A stretch of DNA of 17,666 nt from Tissierellales bacterium. Lineage in GTDB: Bacteria > Bacillota > Clostridia > Tissierellales > Tissierellaceae. The stretch is from positions 1 through 17,666 of the forward strand of contig JASLBE010000041.1 of NCBI GenBank assembly GCA_030146705.1, written 5' to 3'. Under the pieces are notes generated by a model, which saw nothing but the letters and a program-made list of their open reading frames with translations, was not told the origin of the DNA and did no database searches. Shown here in pieces: positions 14,117 to 17,666 of the stretch (within the stretch, counting starts at the first letter, position 1; every line of letters starts with the position of its first letter). The position numbers were made by a program, and so were the translations under genes.

Positions 14117-15499
14117 ATGAAGTTAGGTTACGATTTGAAACTTGAGCAATCGCAAAAGTTAATAATGACACCGGAGCTTAGGCAAGCTATAGAACTCTTA
14201 CAATTAAATACTGTGGAACTTAGAGATTATATCAACAAAGAGATAGAAGAAAACCCAATGTTAGAGTCTAAAAGTCAACTAGAACAGTCTGAAAGTTTAG
14301 AAGAGCACACAGATAATGAAGAAGTGGATTGGTCCGAGTATTTTGAAAAGGGAAATGCCTATGAATATAAAGAAGAAATAGACAAGAATAAAGAACAGTC
14401 TAATTTTGAATCTTATGTAAGCTATGAGCCAACTTTAAATGATTACTTATTAACCCAGTTAAATATGTTGGATTTAACAACAGAAGAAAAAGAAGCAGGT
14501 AGGTTTATTATACAGAACTTAAATGAGAATGGGTATTTAGTAATAGGTTTAAATGAAATTGCTAATAAATTAGGGTTAGAAGAAGAGGTTACAGAAAAAG
14601 TACTATCTATGATACAAGCCTTTGATCCAAAAGGAATTGGAGCAAGGACTTTAGAGGAATGCCTCTTAAATCAAATTAATATGGATGATAATGATGGAGA
14701 TATTGAAAAAATTGAAGAGGTAATTAAATACCACCTAGAGGATATTGCCTATAATAGGATTGAAAAAATTTCTAAGGCCCTGGGAATTTCTGATATAGAG
14801 GTAAAGAAAATTGTAGACTATATTAGGAGCCTAGAGCCTAAGCCAGGCAGGTCTTTATCAGATGCAAATGAGGAAGTTAAGTATATAACACCAGATGCAG
14901 AGATAGTTTATGAAGATGGAGAATTTAGGGTGGTTTTAAATGAAGAAACAGGTCCTAGACTTAATATAAATAATTTTTACAAGCAAATGATGAGAAGCAA
15001 TAAGGATAGTAAGGCCACAGAATTTTTAAATGACAGGTTTAATAGGGCCATGTGGGTCATACAGTCTATTGAACAAAGAAGGCGGACTATTAAAAAAGTG
15101 CTTGAGTCTATAGTTAAATTTCAAAAGGAATTTTTACTAGAAGGGGAGAAATTTCTTAAGCCAATGAATATGAAAAAGGTTGCTGAGGATATAGATATGC
15201 ATGAGTCAACAGTATCTAGGGCTACAACTGGGAAATATGTACAAACTCCACAAGGACTTTTTGAATTAAAGTATTTTTTTACAACAGGACTTTTAGGGAT
15301 TAATGGAGATGTTTCTGCCATAAGCATTAAATCTAGTATTAAGGATTTAATTGCTAATGAAGATCCTAAAAAACCTTTAAGCGACCAAAAAATTTCAGAT
15401 ATTTTAAAGGAAAATGGGGTAAGAGTCTCTAGAAGAACAGTTGCAAAATATCGAGATGAAATGAATATTTTATCTTCTTCAATGCGAAGGGGATTATGA
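14117..15499 (+). CDS. rpoN: RNA polymerase sigma-54 factor RpoN (SigL)
   Basis: Alternative sigma factor that recognises -24/-12 promoters and needs an ATP-driven enhancer-binding activator. Length 460 residues, normal. Region I (1 to about 50) is the Gln/Leu-rich activator-response segment (LEQSQKLIMTPELRQAIELLQL). An acidic stretch follows (about 55-100), then the core-binding domain (about 105-300). The helix-turn-helix lies around MNMKKVAEDIDMHESTVSRATTGKYV. The RpoN box SRRTVAKYRD is at 438-447, against the usual ARRTVAKYRE. The start is ATG with AAGGAG eight bases upstream. It lies 31 bases before gap. No sigma-54 activator gene or -24/-12 promoter was found in the window. Confidence 0.95.
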   Translation: MKLGYDLKLEQSQKLIMTPELRQAIELLQLNTVELRDYINKEIEENPMLESKSQLEQSESLEEHTDNEEVDWSEYFEKGNAYEYKEEIDKNKEQSNFESYVSYEPTLNDYLLTQLNMLDLTTEEKEAGRFIIQNLNENGYLVIGLNEIANKLGLEEEVTEKVLSMIQAFDPKGIGARTLEECLLNQINMDDNDGDIEKIEEVIKYHLEDIAYNRIEKISKALGISDIEVKKIVDYIRSLEPKPGRSLSDANEEVKYITPDAEIVYEDGEFRVVLNEETGPRLNINNFYKQMMRSNKDSKATEFLNDRFNRAMWVIQSIEQRRRTIKKVLESIVKFQKEFLLEGEKFLKPMNMKKVAEDIDMHESTVSRATTGKYVQTPQGLFELKYFFTTGLLGINGDVSAISIKSSIKDLIANEDPKKPLSDQKISDILKENGVRVSRRTVAKYRDEMNILSSSMRRGL

Positions 15500-15530
15500 T
15501 ATATTTAACTTAAAAAAGGAGAGATGTTTT

Positions 15531-16535
15531 ATGTCAATGAAGGTAGGTTTAAATGGATTTGGTAGAATAGGTAAAGATGTAATGAGAATTTTAACTGAAA
15601 GAGACCATGAAAATATAGAAATTGTAGCTTTAAACGCATCAGGAGATTTAGAAACTTTAGCACATATCTTCAAACATGATTCCCTATATGGAAAATTTAA
15701 CGGAGATGTGGAAGTAGTTGAAGATGGATTTGTATTTAACGGAAAGAAAATAAAGGTTACTCAAGAAAGAAATCCAGAAAATATTCCTTGGAAAGACCTA
15801 GGAGTAGACTTGGTAATTGACTCTACTGGAGCTTTTAGAGATAGGGAAGGCCTAGAAAAACATATGAAGGCAGGAGCAAAAAAAGTTATAGTTACTGCAC
15901 CAGCTAAGGGTGAAGACATAACTATAGTAATGGGTGTAAATGAAGAGAAATATGATAAGGACAACCACCATATAATATCAAATGCATCTTGTACTACAAA
16001 CTGTTTAGCACCAGTTGCTAAGGTACTTTCTGATAAGTTTGGAATTAAAAAGGGTCTTATGACTACTGTCCACGCTTATACTGGTGACCAAATGCTTCTT
16101 GATAAGAGACATAAGGACTTAAGAAGGGCTAGGGCAGCAGCTGAAAATATAGTTCCTACAACAACAGGTGCAGCTAAGGCAGTATCTTTAGTTTTACCAG
16201 AGTTAAAGGGAAAATTAAACGGATTTGCAATGAGGGTTCCAGTACCAACAGTATCTTTAGTAGACCTTGTAGTTGAGGTTGAAAATGAAGCTACTGCTGA
16301 AGAAGTTAACCAAGCATTAAAAGAAGCAGCTCACGGAGATATGAAGGGAATACTTGCTTATGCTGAGGAAGAATTAGTTTCTAGAGACTATGTTGGAAAT
16401 AAAAACTCTTCTATAGTAGATCCATTCTTAACTATGGCTATAGGAAATATGGTTAAGGTTGTATCTTGGTATGACAATGAATGGGGTTACTCTGAAAGAG
16501 TTGTAGATTTAGCTAATTATATTGCAGGAAAATAA
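15531..16535 (+). CDS. gap: Glyceraldehyde-3-phosphate dehydrogenase
   Basis: Phosphorylating GAPDH: glyceraldehyde 3-phosphate plus phosphate and NAD(P)+ to 1,3-bisphosphoglycerate. Length 334 residues. Seen: Rossmann motif GLNGFGRIG (6-14), catalytic SCTTNC with Cys154, His181 in TTVHAYTGDQ, HKDLRRAR, and the C-terminal WYDNEWGYSERV. The cofactor pocket is unusual for the NAD-specific type. The Asp that normally follows the second strand (NDLTD, Asp32 in Bacillus numbering) is Ala36 here (VALNASGD), and the Leu-Pro pair before HKDLRRAR (187/188) is Lys192-Arg193. The former resembles B. subtilis GapB, and the basic pair could hold the 2'-phosphate of NADP. Directly downstream of rpoN and upstream of pgk. 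Its codons look like those of a highly expressed gene. Confidence 0.95.
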   Translation: MSMKVGLNGFGRIGKDVMRILTERDHENIEIVALNASGDLETLAHIFKHDSLYGKFNGDVEVVEDGFVFNGKKIKVTQERNPENIPWKDLGVDLVIDSTGAFRDREGLEKHMKAGAKKVIVTAPAKGEDITIVMGVNEEKYDKDNHHIISNASCTTNCLAPVAKVLSDKFGIKKGLMTTVHAYTGDQMLLDKRHKDLRRARAAAENIVPTTTGAAKAVSLVLPELKGKLNGFAMRVPVPTVSLVDLVVEVENEATAEEVNQALKEAAHGDMKGILAYAEEELVSRDYVGNKNSSIVDPFLTMAIGNMVKVVSWYDNEWGYSERVVDLANYIAGK

Positions 16536-16552
16536 AATATATTAAAAAATAT

Positions 16553-16576
16553 TAGTCGGGCCTTTGGGTCCGACTA
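16553..16576 (+). other. GC-rich hairpin between gap and pgk
   Basis: Arms 16553-16562 (TAGTCGGGCC) and 16567-16576 form a 10-bp stem with one G-U pair and a TTTG tetraloop. It is the most GC-rich intergenic hairpin in the window. No T-run follows, so it does not look like an intrinsic terminator. An RNA-stabilising or processing element is more likely. Confidence 0.6.
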
Positions 16577-16597
16577 TAAAACAATATAGAGGTGTAA

Positions 16598-17666
16598 ATG
16601 ATGATTAATAAAAAAACGATAGAAGATTATAGTTATGAGGGTAAGAGGGTTATAGTTAGGTGTGATTTTAATGTGCCTATGGATGAAAACCAAGAAATAA
16701 CAGATGATATAAGGATTAAGTCCTCTTTGCAAAGTATTAATTATTTACTAGAAAGAAAGGCAAGGGTAATCTTAATGTCCCACTTAGGTAGACCTAAGGG
16801 AGAGGCTAAAAAAGAATTTTCATTGGCACCAGTGGCAAAAAGACTTTCTGAACTTTTAGACAGGCCCGTAGAATTTTTAGATGATGATATGGTTGTATCG
16901 GATTTTGTTAAGGAAAAGGTTGGGGCTATGAAAGAGGGAGATATTGTCCTACTACAAAATACTAGGTTTAGGAAGGAAGAAGAAAAAAACGGAGAAGATT
17001 TTGCCAAAGACCTAGCATCACTTGCAGATATTTATATAAATGATGCTTTTGGAACATCCCATAGGGCACATGCCTCCAATGTAGGAGTTTCACAATTTAT
17101 CCCATCAGGACTAGGATTTTTAGTTGAAAAAGAGCTTGAAATAATAGGAAAGGCCCTAGAGGCACCAAAGAGACCTTTTGTTGCCATACTAGGAGGGGCT
17201 AAGGTTTCAGATAAGATAGGGGTTATAGAAAACCTTATAAATATAGTTGACACTATAATTGTTGGTGGTGGTATGAGCTATACATTTTTAAAGGCTCAAG
17301 GATATGAAATAGGAACATCCTTACTTGAAGAAGATAAGATAGACTTAGCTAAGTCTTTGCTTGAGAAGGCTGGGGAAAAAAATGTTGAGCTTTTATTGCC
17401 TAAAGATGTAGTTGTTGCCAAGGAATTTAAGAATGACACCGATTTTAGGACTGTTAAGATTTCAGAAATACCTAAGGATATGATGGGCCTAGACATAGGG
17501 GATGAAACTATTAAGGAGTTTGCAAATAAGGTTAAGTCTGCTGAAACTGTTATATGGAATGGGCCTGTTGGAGTTTTTGAAATGGAAAACTTTGCCAAGG
17601 GTACAAATAGTATAGCAAGAGCTATGGCAGAGTCTAAGGGTGTAACAATAGTTGGGGGAGGAGATT
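16598..17666 (+). CDS. pgk: Phosphoglycerate kinase (3' end outside window)
   Basis: Transfers a phosphate from 1,3-bisphosphoglycerate to ADP, the step right after GAPDH. About 356 of an expected 395 or so residues are present; the frame is open to the window edge. Seen: RCDFNVP (21-27) and SHLGRPKG (61-68) in the substrate-binding basic patch, LQNTRF (LENxRF in most homologues), NDAFGTSHRAHAS, the hinge-side LGGAKVSDKIGV, and NGPVGVFE followed by IVGGGD at the edge, where nucleotide binds. Two tandem ATGs follow AGAGG (16588-16592): 16598 with five-base spacing and 16601 with eight; either could be used. It lies 62 bases after gap, separated by the GC-rich hairpin. tpi, gpmI and eno would be expected next but are not visible. 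Confidence 0.96.
   Translation, partial: MMINKKTIEDYSYEGKRVIVRCDFNVPMDENQEITDDIRIKSSLQSINYLLERKARVILMSHLGRPKGEAKKEFSLAPVAKRLSELLDRPVEFLDDDMVVSDFVKEKVGAMKEGDIVLLQNTRFRKEEEKNGEDFAKDLASLADIYINDAFGTSHRAHASNVGVSQFIPSGLGFLVEKELEIIGKALEAPKRPFVAILGGAKVSDKIGVIENLINIVDTIIVGGGMSYTFLKAQGYEIGTSLLEEDKIDLAKSLLEKAGEKNVELLLPKDVVVAKEFKNDTDFRTVKISEIPKDMMGLDIGDETIKEFANKVKSAETVIWNGPVGVFEMENFAKGTNSIARAMAESKGVTIVGGGD

Noticed and set aside
16824..16838. TGGCAC as a sigma-54 -24 element
   Set aside because: The -12 GC is absent at the required distance and the match lies inside pgk coding sequence.
1..17666. Signs of horizontal transfer, mobile elements, CRISPR arrays or a new defence system
   Set aside because: Base composition and codon use look uniform, and no transposase, integrase, repeat array or cluster of unknown genes is present. 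All full-length genes belong to known families.

Overview
The window is an AT-rich, densely packed chromosomal segment from a low-GC Gram-positive anaerobe, most likely a member of Clostridia/Tissierellia. Supporting signs are strong AGGAGG ribosome binding sites, heavy use of AGG (Arg) and ATA (Ile) codons, frequent TTG/GTG starts, LxxC lipoproteins and sigma-A-type promoters. The genus cannot be fixed from the sequence alone. There is no mobile element, prophage, CRISPR array, tRNA or rRNA; the content is housekeeping and transport.

Layout. (1) 1-960: the tail of an unidentified gene overlaps a cyclophilin-type peptidyl-prolyl isomerase lipoprotein, which ends at a perfect 14-bp hairpin terminator shared with the convergent rodA. 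(2) 971-2086, minus strand: rodA, alone. (3) 2293-8150: a tight plus-strand run of queG, a DUF503/YlxP gene, nth, a BtuF-like binding lipoprotein, a Cof-type HAD phosphatase, trmL and a Na/Pi cotransporter with a PhoU-like tail, closed by a terminator. (4) 8271-9212: trxB. (5) 9328-14042: a complete nucleoside ABC importer (BMP lipoprotein, double ATPase, two permeases), with a good promoter overlapping the trxB terminator hairpin and a leaky-looking terminator after the binding protein. (6) 14117-17666: rpoN (sigma-54), gap and a truncated pgk, the start of a glycolytic operon, with no cggR-type repressor between rpoN and gap.

How the genes fit together. QueG and TrmL both modify wobble position 34 of tRNAs. 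QueG belongs to a cobalamin-dependent family and shares its gene run with a cobalamin/siderophore-type binding lipoprotein. The BMP-NupOPQ set should import nucleosides for salvage. rpoN-gap-pgk links sigma-54 to central glycolysis.

I see no clearly new system. The points most worth a second look are the apparent ATA start of the PPIase lipoprotein, the cofactor-site residues of the GAPDH that suggest NADP use, the GC-rich hairpin between gap and pgk, and the promoter embedded in the trxB terminator hairpin.
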